Origin: Novosphingobium mathurense
GTDB taxonomy: Bacteria > Pseudomonadota > Alphaproteobacteria > Sphingomonadales > Sphingomonadaceae
Direction of reading: 5' to 3'
Assembly: GCF_900168325.1 (NCBI RefSeq)
Contig: NZ_FVZE01000002.1
Coordinates: forward strand, 682,001-746,000
DNA length: 64,000 nt
Positions 17,901-26,020 of this stretch are shown piece after piece. The stretch's first letter is position 1; the number at the start of each line of letters is the position of its first letter. The notes below the pieces were generated by a model. It saw nothing but the letters and a program-made list of their open reading frames with translations. It ran no database searches and had not been told where the DNA came from. Position numbers and translations under genes: made by a program.

Positions 17901-18589
17901 GCAACCTCTACGTCAATCGCAACATCATCGGCGCGATCGTCGGCGTGCAGCCATTCGGTGGGCGCGGCCTTTCGGGGACCGGCCCCAAGGCGGGCGGCCC
18001 GCTTTACCAGGGACGGTTGGTGGCGAGCCCGCCGCCGGTACTTGCGCCCTTCGGGAAGCCCTTCGCGCCGCTTGCGGCCTTTGCCGATTGGCTTGAAGGG
18101 CAGGGCGAGGCAGCGGCTGCCGCTCGTGCTCGCGCGATGGGCGCGGCCAGCGCGCTCGGCACCGAGATTGCGCTGCCGGGCCCGGTCGGCGAACGCAACC
18201 TCTACGCGCTGCACCCGCGCGGCCGGATCCTGCTGTTCCCGAAGACGCGCGACGGACTGTTCGCGCAGATCGCCGCAGCTCTGGCAACGGGCAATCGCGC
18301 CGCAGTGGACGGCATGGCGCTTCCTGCCGACCTGCCCCCGCAAGTGGTGTCTTTCCTGGGCGGCGAATCGGGCGAATCGTTCGGTGCGGCGCTCGTCGAA
18401 GGCGGCGGCGAGGACGTTCGCAAGGCGTGCGAAGCTGTTGCGAAACTTCCCGGAGCCATCGTGACAGTTCATGCCTCGCTGCCGGGCAAGGATTTGGAGT
18501 GGCCGCTCGATTTCCTGCTGGAGGAGGTCTCCACTTCGATCAACACGACTGCGGCAGGCGGCAATGCAAGCCTCATGATGATTAGCTAA
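14978..18589 (+). CDS. putA: Bifunctional proline dehydrogenase / L-glutamate gamma-semialdehyde dehydrogenase
   Basis: PutA oxidises proline to P5C with FAD and then glutamate semialdehyde to glutamate with NAD, passing the intermediate between sites. The 1203-residue protein has the PutA arm and FAD-dependent PRODH barrel (about 60-480; motifs SYDMLGEAATT, GISIKLSALHPR, RLVKGAYWDAEIKRAQ), an ALDH domain (about 560-1030) with catalytic Cys near 826 in SAGQRCSALR and Glu near 791 in AETGGQN, and a C-terminal extension. It lacks the N-terminal ribbon-helix-helix of E. coli PutA, so it cannot repress itself, in line with control by the divergent PutR. Confidence 0.96.
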   Translation: MTQIAPFSDFAPPVRGASALRESITAAYRREEAQCLAPLLDAASLPETLRANIRETASRLVVALRNGHKGSGVEGLVQEYSLSSQEGVALMCLAEALLRIPDDDTRDALIRDKIADGNWSGHLGNGKSLFVNAATWGLVVTGKLVGSVDDKGLSAALTRLIARAGEPVIRRGVDLAMRMMGEQFVTGETIEEAVKRARELEAKGFRYSYDMLGEAATTAADAARYYADYENAIHAIGQAADGKGVYEGPGISIKLSALHPRYSRAQAGRVMDELLPRVKALAVLSKQYDIGFNIDAEEADRLELSLDLLESLALDPDLAGWNGLGFVVQAYGKRCPAVIDWIVDLARRAERRIMVRLVKGAYWDAEIKRAQVDGLEDFPVYTRKVHTDVAYVACARKLLAAPDAVFPQFATHNAQSLATIYHLAGPDFTVGQYEFQCLHGMGEPLYKQVVGKENLDRPCRVYAPVGTHETLLAYLVRRLLENGANSSFVNRIADPSVPVSELAADPVDLVRAMPEPGARHDLIALPRDLYPDRRNSDGIDLSSETALAALTEQLRTSASVDWYAMPAYGQGEERPVLNPADHRDVVGRVFEVEPEAAGMAVSRAALSRWQHVPVTERSAMLDAAADVLQDRIGVLMGLVMREAGKSAANAIAEVREAIDFLRYYARQARDTLGEGQTPLGPAVCISPWNFPLAIFIGQVAAALVSGNPVLAKPAEETPLIAAEAVRILHEAGVPKDALQLVPGDGKVGAALVAAPKVAAVMFTGSTEVARLIQRQLSSRLSPAGKPIPLIAETGGQNAMIVDSSALAEQVVGDVIASAFDSAGQRCSALRVLCLQEDIADRTLTMLKGALAELRVGNTQQLAVDIGPVITAEAQANINAHIEAMRARGHKVEQVAIPADNTAHGTFVAPTIIEIDSMADLGREVFGPVLHVLRFRRADLGKLVDAINATGYGLTFGLHTRLDGTVAQVTAHAKAGNLYVNRNIIGAIVGVQPFGGRGLSGTGPKAGGPLYQGRLVASPPPVLAPFGKPFAPLAAFADWLEGQGEAAAAARARAMGAASALGTEIALPGPVGERNLYALHPRGRILLFPKTRDGLFAQIAAALATGNRAAVDGMALPADLPPQVVSFLGGESGESFGAALVEGGGEDVRKACEAVAKLPGAIVTVHASLPGKDLEWPLDFLLEEVSTSINTTAAGGNASLMMIS

Positions 18590-18925
18590 GTCGCTGTTTT
18601 TTTTAAGACTATTAATGATATTCTTCCGATCGCCGCCTGTTCGAAGCGACAGTTGGCGATCGGGGGTGCCTTGCGTCATTCAGACGGCGGCTAATCCTTA
18701 TTGCGACGCAATTTCCATGCAATGGTTTGCATGGTGCCAATGGGGCAGACACCCTCGCATAAAGACGTAGCCCGGTCGGATAGGAGCATGATATGTTATG
18801 CCCCTTCTGGTCGTTTTGCCGCAGGGCCGCCCGACTTGCCTATGGGAACTCTCAAGGGGGTGGGCGGATTGATACCGGTACTGTGCCATTGCATGCGGCG
18901 TGGCACAAAGTCGGGAGTGAGTGGA
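18590..18925. other. Intergenic region downstream of putA
   Basis: This 336-bp stretch starts with a run of eight T's just after putA, then a long hairpin (listed separately). Nothing in the rest looks like a gene; a frame open from 18701 into the next gene starts with TTG and has no ribosome site. The last 100 bp presumably hold the promoter of the DHFR-like gene. Confidence 0.4.
18626..18663. terminator. Long hairpin after putA
   Basis: CCGATCGCC (18626-18634) pairs perfectly with GGCGATCGG (18655-18663), and the inside continues with CTGT/ACAG. It lies 37 bp past the putA stop, so it is the probable transcript end, though no T-run follows the 3' arm. Confidence 0.5.
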
Positions 18926-19477
18926 ATGGGCAGGATGATCATCGATGCCGCCACCAGCATGGATGGCTTCTGTGCGGATGCTCGCGGCGAAAGTGTCATT
19001 CCCATCGAGACCCTGAACCGCGCGGACTTGCGCCAGCCGCTGGTTTCCGCCTGCGGAGCGGTCGTGATGAGCCGCCGCAGCTTCGATACGGTAGCGAACC
19101 CGGACTGGTTTGCCGACAATTATGAGCTGCAGGTCCCGATCTTCGTCGTTTCGGACGATCCGCCGCCCGCACGCTATCCCAAGGAAAACGACCGGCTGAG
19201 GTTTCATTTCCTCGAGACATTCACCGAAGCGTTCGAGCGGGCAGAGCAGGCGGCCGGTGAAAAGGCCGTCCTTGCCATCGGCGAGGCGAGTACCGTGCAG
19301 GCGGCCTTGCTGTCGGGTATGGCCGACGAGATGTGGCTGCGCGTGATCGCCAAGGAAACCGGTGGCGGCACGCCTCTGTTCGGCCCCGGCAAGCCGGGCA
19401 AGGAATTCTTCGTCAGCGCCGTGGAAACGACGCCGGGTGCCGTTCACATGAAACTGGAACGCCGCGTCGAGCACTAG
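18926..19477 (+). CDS. Dihydrofolate-reductase-fold (RibD C-terminal) family protein
   Basis: This 183-residue protein starts MGRMIIDAATSMDGFCADARG, the usual opening of RibD_C / DHFR-like proteins, and ends with the matching strand pattern (EMWLRVIAKETGGGTPLFGPGK). The ATG at 18926 is chosen for its position at this conserved first strand and the GGGAGTGAG upstream. Single-domain members are abundant in soil bacteria and mostly uncharacterised. No deaminase half is present, so a direct riboflavin role is unlikely. Confidence 0.8.
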   Translation: MGRMIIDAATSMDGFCADARGESVIPIETLNRADLRQPLVSACGAVVMSRRSFDTVANPDWFADNYELQVPIFVVSDDPPPARYPKENDRLRFHFLETFTEAFERAEQAAGEKAVLAIGEASTVQAALLSGMADEMWLRVIAKETGGGTPLFGPGKPGKEFFVSAVETTPGAVHMKLERRVEH

Positions 19478-19490
19478 GCTTGCGCAAGCA

Positions 19491-20717
19491 TCAGGCGAGG
19501 GCGGGCTGCAGGTCCGCCTGTTTGCGGTGCTGAGCGATCGTCACGAGGAAAATCCCGAGACCTGCCAGTGAGAGCGCCGCGCCGATCCACCCGGTCGACG
19601 TGAGGCCATAGCCCGCCGTGATCGCCAGCCCGCCCAGCCAGGGGCCAAGGGCATTGGCGATGTTGAAAGCGCTGTGGTGCGCCGCTGCAGCCAGCGCCTG
19701 TGCGTCGCCGGCAACGTCCATCAGCCGGGTCTGGAGGATCGTGCCGAGGCCGCCGCCGAAGCCGACCAGAAGGATGACGGCGGTCAGGCTCCAGATATTG
19801 CCTGCCGCCAGCGGGAACAGCGCAAGGGCGGCTGCACTCCACAGCAGGGCGCCGATGGCCGCGCGGTTCTGGGCGCGGTCGGCTGCCCAGGCCCAGAACA
19901 GGTTGCCAACCGTCATGCCGACTCCGAACACGGCCAGGATCACCGGGACCATGCTTTCCGAAACGCGGGTGACCTCGATCAGGGTCGAGGCGACATAGGT
20001 ATAGACGGCGAAGAGGCCGCCGAAGCCGATGGCACCGGTCAGCAGCGTTAGCAGCACTTGCGGTCGGCGCAGCGCGCCCAACTCGCGCATCGGGCTCGCC
20101 CCCTGTGCGGCAGACTGGTGTGGCGCGAACAGCGCGACGAGGGCCATGGTCAGCAGCGCGAGACCCGAAACGACGGCAAAGCCGCTGCGCCATCCCAGGG
20201 CCTGCCCCAGCCAGTTCGCCAGCGGTACGCCGATGATCGTCGCGACGGTGAGGCCCGACATAACCAGCGCAACCGACTGCGCCCGCTTGTTCGACGGCAC
20301 CATCGAGGCCGCTACAAGGGCGGCGACACCGAAGTAGGCGCCATGCGGCAGGCCGCTCAGGAACCGGAAGAGCAGCAGCAGGTCATAGCTCGGGGCCATG
20401 GCGGACAGGCCATTGCCCAGCGCGAACATGGCCATGAGCCCGATCAGGAGGGCCCGGCGCGGCAACCTTGCGGCGAGCACCGCGATCACCGGAGCGCCGA
20501 CTACCACCCCCAGCGCATAGGCGCTGATCGCATGGCCGGCCTGCGGCTCGGTAATGCCCAGGTCGCGGGTCAGATAGGGAACCAGACTCATCGCCGCGAA
20601 TTCGGTCGTCCCGATCGCGAAAGCCCCCATTGCCAGGGCCAGAATGACTAGGAACGGGTGAACGGCGCGATCCGGGGTTCCGCCCGAATCGCCTATGCTG
20701 CATTGCGGTATGGCCAT
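19491..20717 (-). CDS. MFS transporter, drug:H+ antiporter-1 type (AraJ/YdhP-like)
   Basis: This 408-residue protein has 12 predicted membrane segments and the DHA1-type opening FAIGTTEFAAMSLVPYLTRDLGI with the ARLPRRALLIGLM loop motif between helices 2 and 3. Such proteins export arabinose, purines or drugs; the substrate here is unknown. It is convergent with the DHFR-like gene, 13 bp apart, and stands alone on its strand. Confidence 0.88.
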   Translation of the reverse strand: MAIPQCSIGDSGGTPDRAVHPFLVILALAMGAFAIGTTEFAAMSLVPYLTRDLGITEPQAGHAISAYALGVVVGAPVIAVLAARLPRRALLIGLMAMFALGNGLSAMAPSYDLLLLFRFLSGLPHGAYFGVAALVAASMVPSNKRAQSVALVMSGLTVATIIGVPLANWLGQALGWRSGFAVVSGLALLTMALVALFAPHQSAAQGASPMRELGALRRPQVLLTLLTGAIGFGGLFAVYTYVASTLIEVTRVSESMVPVILAVFGVGMTVGNLFWAWAADRAQNRAAIGALLWSAAALALFPLAAGNIWSLTAVILLVGFGGGLGTILQTRLMDVAGDAQALAAAAHHSAFNIANALGPWLGGLAITAGYGLTSTGWIGAALSLAGLGIFLVTIAQHRKQADLQPALA

Positions 20718-20890
20718 GAATGCGACTTAGTGCTGGCAGGCACCAACGATAAGGGCCGCGGACTTGCGTTTATGTCATGCACCCGTTCTTCACGCGCAAC
20801 CGCATGGGGCTGCCGAAATTGACCTGAACGACTGAGGCAAGTGCTGGTTGGCGGCATCTTGGAAAGACCTGCAATTCAATCTAGCGAGGC

Positions 20891-21661
20891 ATGATGGGAC
20901 ATACCGCGACAAAGGTGCCGGCGATCACTCTCGGGTTCTGGATGATAAAGATACTGGCGACGACCCTTGGCGAAACCGGCGGCGATACGCTCTCGATGAC
21001 CTACGACCTTGGATATCTCGTCAGCAGTTTCATATTTTTCGTGCCGCTCGCCGTGCTTGTGCTGGCGCAAGTGCGCGCGACGCGCTTTCGGCCATGGCTC
21101 TATTGGGCGACGATCGTGGCTTCAACGACAGCAGGTACGACGATGGCCGACCTCGCCACCCGGTCGCTGGGAATTGGCTATCCGGGCGGAACCCTCCTGC
21201 TCGGCGCGCTGGTGGCTGGCTCATTGCTTGTCTGGAAGGTCGTCAATGGCACGGTCTCGGTCGAGACCGTGGTTTCGGCACGTACGGAGGTTTTCTACTG
21301 GCTGACGATCACCTTTTCGCAGACACTCGGGACGGCGCTGGGTGACTGGGCGGCGGATGACGGCGGTTTCGGCTATCTCGGCGGAGCGGCCTTGTTCGGG
21401 GGGCTGTTGCTCGCCGTGGTTGCGCTCTGGGCATTTACCCGGAGCAGCCGCGTTGCCCTGTTCTGGGTTGCCTTCGTCCTGACCCGTCCGCTGGGCGCGA
21501 CGGTTGGCGACTTCCTCGACAAGCCTTTGGCGAAAGGCGGGCTCGATTTCAGTCGACCGCTCGCAACCGGCGTGCTGGTGGTCGGGATCGTGGTGCTGAT
21601 CGCCATCCTGCCGCAACGGGCAGGGCGACACCCGGGTAGCGTCGCGCCTGCAACAAGCTGA
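20891..21661 (+). CDS. DUF347-repeat membrane protein (COG4705)
   Basis: This 256-residue inner-membrane protein consists of four related repeats, each with a G(D/E/T)xxxD-type end: KILATTLGETGGD (20-32), ASTTAGTTMAD (77-87), FSQTLGTALGD (142-152) and LTRPLGATVGD (197-207). Each repeat probably supplies two membrane helices with a conserved acidic residue facing a central path. This is the hallmark of DUF347 / COG4705. The conserved acidic and threonine residues suggest ion handling, but I know of no firmly established function. It is monocistronic. Confidence 0.82.
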   Translation: MMGHTATKVPAITLGFWMIKILATTLGETGGDTLSMTYDLGYLVSSFIFFVPLAVLVLAQVRATRFRPWLYWATIVASTTAGTTMADLATRSLGIGYPGGTLLLGALVAGSLLVWKVVNGTVSVETVVSARTEVFYWLTITFSQTLGTALGDWAADDGGFGYLGGAALFGGLLLAVVALWAFTRSSRVALFWVAFVLTRPLGATVGDFLDKPLAKGGLDFSRPLATGVLVVGIVVLIAILPQRAGRHPGSVAPATS

Positions 21662-21776
21662 ATTCGAAGAGTCTCTTCCGGGCTCGGCTTATCTGGCTCT
21701 TGCGCAAGCCTGGCGCGATTCCCTGCCGTGGCGGTAATCGCGGCAGGGGGCAGCGCAGTCCGGTATTCGGGGAGCC

Positions 21777-22574
21777 TTAGAGGCCCGGGTCGAATTCCGG
21801 GGCGACCTTTTCGGTGTGATCGGGGGTGTGATGCGCGACATGGATGCCGCACTCGGTCTTGTCCCAACCGCGCCAGCGGCCCGAACGCGGGTCTTCGCCC
21901 GGCGCCACCTTGCTGGTGCAGGGCATGCAGCCGATCGAGGGATAGCCTACAGCCACCAGCGGATGCGGCGGCAGATCGTGTTCCTCGATATAGGCGGCGA
22001 TCCGTTCGGGCGACCAGTCGATCAGCGGATTGATCTTCAGGCGTCCCTGTTCGTCGGTCGTGTCGATCTCGAAACGCGGCAGCGTCGCGCGGGTCGATGC
22101 CTGGAAGGCCTTGCGCCCGGTGATCGAGGCATCGAGGCCGAGCAGGGCCTTGGCCAGCGGCTTGACCTTGCGGATATCGCAGCAGCCGTCCGGATCGTAG
22201 GACCAGCGCAGGCCGGACTCGTCCTTCTTGGCCAGTTCCTCCGCATCCGGGGTCAGGTTGCGCAGGTCCTTGAGGCCGAGGCGTTCGATCAGCAGGTCGC
22301 GGTAGGCCAGCGTCTCGGGAAAGTGCTTGCCGGTCTCCAGGAAGAGCACCGGCACGCTGGGATCGACCTGCGAGACGAGGTGGAGCAACACCGCGGATTC
22401 CGCGCCGAAGCTGGACACGATCCCGACATCGCCCGCCATGCCTTCCTTCAGCACCGTCTCGAGCATTTCGATCGTATCGGTGCCGCGGAAGAGGCGGTTG
22501 AGACGCACGGCATCGGCCTCGGCAAAGCGGGGGCCGGTGTCAATGCGGTCGCGGATGCGTGTCGCTTCGGTCAT
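21777..22574 (-). CDS. cysH: Assimilatory phosphoadenylyl/adenylyl-sulfate reductase
   Basis: This 265-residue enzyme reduces activated sulfate to sulfite with thioredoxin. It has the PAPS/APS binding block GIVSSFGAESAVLLHL (about 48-63), the catalytic ECGIH near the C-terminus, and the two cysteine pairs DGCCDIRK and GCMPC that hold a [4Fe-4S] cluster. The cluster cysteines point to the APS-reductase-type enzyme rather than the E. coli PAPS type. The start MTEATRIRD at 22574 is chosen over an upstream extension that overlaps the DUF934 gene. It is the last gene of a five-gene sulfur operon. Confidence 0.94.
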   Translation of the reverse strand: MTEATRIRDRIDTGPRFAEADAVRLNRLFRGTDTIEMLETVLKEGMAGDVGIVSSFGAESAVLLHLVSQVDPSVPVLFLETGKHFPETLAYRDLLIERLGLKDLRNLTPDAEELAKKDESGLRWSYDPDGCCDIRKVKPLAKALLGLDASITGRKAFQASTRATLPRFEIDTTDEQGRLKINPLIDWSPERIAAYIEEHDLPPHPLVAVGYPSIGCMPCTSKVAPGEDPRSGRWRGWDKTECGIHVAHHTPDHTEKVAPEFDPGL

Positions 22575-22614
22575 AACGGAAATCCTTGGTGAAGCTCCAG
22601 GTCTGGCCTCGGCC

Positions 22615-23046
22615 TCAGGCCGGGTGCCGCAGCGCCCAGATCGGCTGGCGGCCGTCGGCCGTTGCCTGGTAGACGTTGTCCCAACGGTCGAATGCATTCC
22701 GCGCATCGGTCGGGTTGAGCGGCTTGTCGGGCGCGAAAGCGTCGAAGCCGCAGCGCTTGAGGTGGCTGAGCATGTCGATCACGACATCGCCCACGGCGCG
22801 GATTTCTCCGGTGAAGCCCGCTTCGCGCAGGATCCGGGCCGAGGAGTAGCCGCGGCCGTCGGTCCATGCCGGGAAGTTCACTTCGACCAGCGCGATGCGG
22901 TCTAGGTGGGGCAGCAGGTCGCGGGCGTCGTCGCCCGGTTCGATGCGCACGGCAGAGGCATTGCTCTGCTCGGTGAAGGCGTCGACCGTGACGGCGGGAT
23001 CGTTGACCGCTTCATCGTCACGGAAGCGGAACTGGACATCAACCAT
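22615..23046 (-). CDS. DUF934 protein of the sulfite-reductase operon
   Basis: This 143-residue protein contains the DUF934 core (LVEVNFPAWTDGRGYSSARILRE and GDVVIDMLSHLKRCGFDAF). Its ATG overlaps the cysI stop by 8 bases (ATGGTTGA), showing coupled translation. DUF934 genes are almost always next to sulfite reductase in proteobacteria, and a role as partner or electron-transfer adaptor has been supposed. No cofactor motif is visible. Confidence 0.88.
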   Translation of the reverse strand: MVDVQFRFRDDEAVNDPAVTVDAFTEQSNASAVRIEPGDDARDLLPHLDRIALVEVNFPAWTDGRGYSSARILREAGFTGEIRAVGDVVIDMLSHLKRCGFDAFAPDKPLNPTDARNAFDRWDNVYQATADGRQPIWALRHPA

Positions 23047-24673
23047 AGATAGCCTCCTTGAACGGATCCATGCCGATCCGGCGATAGGTGTCGAGGAAGC
23101 GTTCACCGTCCTCACGGTTGGAGAGATAGACTTGCGTGGCCTTCTCGACGGCATCGACGATGCCGTCCTCGTCGAAGCCCGGACCGGTGATCTTGCCCAG
23201 CGACGTGTCGGCGCCTTCCGAGCCACCGAGCAGGAGCTGGTAGTTCTCCACGCCCTTGCGGTCGACGCCGAGGATGCCGATGTGGCCCGCGTGGTGGTGG
23301 CCGCAGGCGTTGATGCAGCCGGAGATCTTCAGCTTGAGCTCGCCGATCTCGGCCTGCTTTTCGGCGCTGCCGAAGCGTTCCGAAATCTTCTGCGCCACCG
23401 GGATCGAGCGGGCATTGGCAAGGCTGCAGTAGTCGAGGCCGGGGCAGGCGATGATGTCGCCCACCGTATCGAGGTTGGCGGTCGACAGACCGGCCTCGTC
23501 GAGCTTCTGCCACAGCGTGTAGAGGTCAGCCTTCTTCACGTGCGGGAAGACGATGTTCTGGGCGTGGGTGACGCGCAGTTCGTCGAAGCTGTAGTCCTTG
23601 GCAAGCTGGGCCATCAGGCGGATCTGGTCGGCCGAGGCGTCGCCCGGAATACCGCCCACCGGCTTCAGCGAGACGGTGGCGATGATGTACCCGGCCTGCT
23701 TGTGCTCCTGGCAGTTGCGCTCCACCCAAAGGCGGAAGTCGGGATCGGTCAGGTCGAGATCGTCGGACAGACCGGTCTCGAGGGCCGGATCGACGAAGTA
23801 CTGCTTGATGCGTTCAAGCTCGGCCAGCGGCGGCTCGATGCCCTGCGACATCAGGTGCGCGAACTCTTCCTCGACCTGGCGTGTATATTCTTCCTTGCCC
23901 AGTTCATGGACGAGGATCTTGATGCGCGCCTTGTACTTGTTGTCGCGGCGGCCGTAGCGGTTGTACACGCGCAGGCACGCTTCAGAGTAGGTGATCAGCT
24001 GGTCGAGCGGCACGAATTCGCGGATGACGGGCGCGATCATCGGGGTGCGGCCCATGCCCCCGCCGACGTAGAAGCGCGCGCCGATTTCGCCGGCGTCGTT
24101 CCTGACCATCCTGATGCCGATGTCGTGCAGCTTCATCGCCGCGCGGTCGGTCTCGCTGGCGATGACGGCGATCTTGAACTTGCGCGGAAGCGTCAGGAAT
24201 TCCGGGTGGAAGCTGGACCACTGTCGCAGCAGCTCGGCATAGGGGCGCGGGTCGATCAGTTCGTCCGCGGCCGCCCCGGCGTACTGGTCCGAACTGATGT
24301 TGCGGATGCAGTTGCCGCTGGTCTGGATCGCATGCATCTCGACCGAAGCGAGGTCGGCGAGGATGTCGGGCGTGTCCTCCAGCTTGATCCAGTTGTACTG
24401 GATGTTCTGGCGGGTGGTGAAGTGGCCGTAGCCGCGGTCGTACTTGTCCGCGATGTCGCCCAGCATCGTCATCTGCGTCGAGTTCAGGGTGCCGTAGGGC
24501 ACCGCGACGCGTAGCATGTAGGCGTGGAGCTGGAGGTACAGGCCGTTCTGCAGGCGCAGCGGGCGGAACTGGTCCTCGGTCAGGTCGCCGGCGAGGCGGC
24601 GCTTCACCTGGTCGCGGAATTCCGCGACGCGCGTATCGACCATCTGCTGGTCGTATTGGTCGTACTTGTACAT
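23039..24673 (-). CDS. cysI: Sulfite reductase haemoprotein (nitrite/sulfite reductase family)
   Basis: This 544-residue sirohaem/[4Fe-4S] enzyme reduces sulfite to sulfide. The cluster ligands are visible as CPGLDYCSLANAR and GCINACGHHH; the ferredoxin-like halves start at about 40 and 330. ATG 24673 overlaps the TGA of DUF2849. Context (cobA, cysH, DUF934) favours sulfite over nitrite as substrate. No flavoprotein CysJ lies here, so electrons probably come from ferredoxin or another reductase. Confidence 0.93.
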   Translation of the reverse strand: MYKYDQYDQQMVDTRVAEFRDQVKRRLAGDLTEDQFRPLRLQNGLYLQLHAYMLRVAVPYGTLNSTQMTMLGDIADKYDRGYGHFTTRQNIQYNWIKLEDTPDILADLASVEMHAIQTSGNCIRNISSDQYAGAAADELIDPRPYAELLRQWSSFHPEFLTLPRKFKIAVIASETDRAAMKLHDIGIRMVRNDAGEIGARFYVGGGMGRTPMIAPVIREFVPLDQLITYSEACLRVYNRYGRRDNKYKARIKILVHELGKEEYTRQVEEEFAHLMSQGIEPPLAELERIKQYFVDPALETGLSDDLDLTDPDFRLWVERNCQEHKQAGYIIATVSLKPVGGIPGDASADQIRLMAQLAKDYSFDELRVTHAQNIVFPHVKKADLYTLWQKLDEAGLSTANLDTVGDIIACPGLDYCSLANARSIPVAQKISERFGSAEKQAEIGELKLKISGCINACGHHHAGHIGILGVDRKGVENYQLLLGGSEGADTSLGKITGPGFDEDGIVDAVEKATQVYLSNREDGERFLDTYRRIGMDPFKEAIYG

Positions 24674-24969
24674 CAGATCACCCAGTTCACGGCTTCGGGT
24701 TCGGACGGCTTGAGCGTCAGGTCGGGGCGCACGGTGGGGCCCAGCGCGCGGATGCGGTCCTTGATATGGGCGGGACGAACGCCGTCGGCGTCCTTCTGGC
24801 CGTCGATGATATAGGCGGCGAAGACGTTCTGCGCGCCTTCCTCGCGGGCGATGATCGCCGCGCCATGCTCGCCGACATCGGCAGATTCGTTGACGTCCAG
24901 CGACCAGCCCACGCCGGTCCACCAGATGACCGCTCCGGTCTTCAGGTCGTTGCCCGTAAGAATTTTCAC
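24673..24969 (-). CDS. DUF2849 protein of the sulfite-reductase operon
   Basis: This 98-residue protein (MKILTGNDLKTGAVIWWTG...) belongs to DUF2849, found in alphaproteobacteria between sirohaem methyltransferase and sulfite reductase genes. It overlaps the cobA stop by 4 bases (ATGA) and ends in TGATG with the cysI start. No catalytic motif is visible; a small assembly or regulatory role is plausible only by context. Confidence 0.85.
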   Translation of the reverse strand: MKILTGNDLKTGAVIWWTGVGWSLDVNESADVGEHGAAIIAREEGAQNVFAAYIIDGQKDADGVRPAHIKDRIRALGPTVRPDLTLKPSEPEAVNWVI

Positions 24970-25781
24970 TGCCCTATCTCCATGTTCTGGGCCTCAAGCG
25001 CCAGGGCGCGAATGGAATTGTCGGTATCGCCGGATTCGGCGCGTGCGACGTCGCCGATAACGATGAGGGCGGGACTTTGCACCCTCTCATCGCGAACAAG
25101 ATCGGCAAGACCGGCGAGCGAAGCGCGCAGCACGCGCATTTCCTTGCGCGTGGCGTTCTCGATGACGGCGATCGGAACCTCCGGCGTCAGGCCGTCGGCG
25201 ATCAGCTTGTCCGAGATCTGCGCGGCCGTGGCCAGGCCCATAAAGATCACCAGCGTGCGGCCCTTGCCGGCAAGGCCCGACCAGTCCTGGTCGGTAAGCC
25301 CCTTGCACTGACCGGCGACGAACGAGACGATCGAGGCGTGGTCGCGGTGGGTCAGCGGGATCTGCGCCGCCGCCGATGCGCCGAGCGCCGAGGAAATGCC
25401 GGGGACGACCTCGACCGGGACACCGGCCGCACGGCAGGCTTCGGCTTCTTCGCCGCCGCGCCCGAAGACGAAGGGGTCGCCGCCCTTGAGGCGCACGACG
25501 TCGTTGCCGGCAAGCGCCTCCTTCACCAGCAGGTCGCAGATCGCTTCCTGCTTCATGGTGTGGCGCGAGCGGCTCTTGGCGACGGAGACGAGGCGCGCGG
25601 ACGAACGGGCCATGGCGAGGATCGCCGGATCGACGAGGCCGTCGTGCACGACGAGGCCGGCCGACATGAGCAGCCGTGCGGCGCGCAGCGTCAGCAGGTC
25701 CGGATCGCCCGGGCCTGCGCCGACGAGATAGACGGTGCCGATGCGGCCTTCCTGTCCGGTAGTGGCGGGATTCGCTTGCAT
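24966..25781 (-). CDS. cobA: Uroporphyrinogen-III C-methyltransferase
   Basis: This 271-residue SAM-dependent enzyme methylates uroporphyrinogen III at C2 and C7 to precorrin-2, the precursor of sirohaem. The family blocks are present in order: VGAGPGDPDLLTLRA (about 20-34), RLKGGDPFVFGRGGEE, VVPGISSA and PLTHRD. It lacks the N-terminal dehydrogenase/chelatase half of CysG, so that activity must be encoded elsewhere. As first gene of the operon it supplies the cofactor of the sulfite reductase two genes on. Confidence 0.94.
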   Translation of the reverse strand: MQANPATTGQEGRIGTVYLVGAGPGDPDLLTLRAARLLMSAGLVVHDGLVDPAILAMARSSARLVSVAKSRSRHTMKQEAICDLLVKEALAGNDVVRLKGGDPFVFGRGGEEAEACRAAGVPVEVVPGISSALGASAAAQIPLTHRDHASIVSFVAGQCKGLTDQDWSGLAGKGRTLVIFMGLATAAQISDKLIADGLTPEVPIAVIENATRKEMRVLRASLAGLADLVRDERVQSPALIVIGDVARAESGDTDNSIRALALEAQNMEIGQ

Positions 25782-26020
25782 GGTGCGCCATGTGGCCGGG
25801 TTGGCCCGCCATTGCCAGCCATATTGGCTTTCGAGGGGATAAGGGGAGCTTTAGGCCGTGAATGCGACGAGCCGTTCAGGCTGCAAGCGCGCGCAATTCC
25901 GCCGGTTTCGCACGCTTTGCCGATGTGCCGGAGCGTCTCCTGCCGGACTGCGGAGGCCGTCCTAACCAAATCTTAACCGTAAGGGATGACGATTTGGGGA
26001 TCTTTCAGGAGGTTACGTGC

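Noticed and set aside
22895..24514. 539-codon plus-strand frame opposite cysI
   Set aside because: Antisense shadow of the sulfite reductase; the real gene has the complete cluster-binding cysteines.
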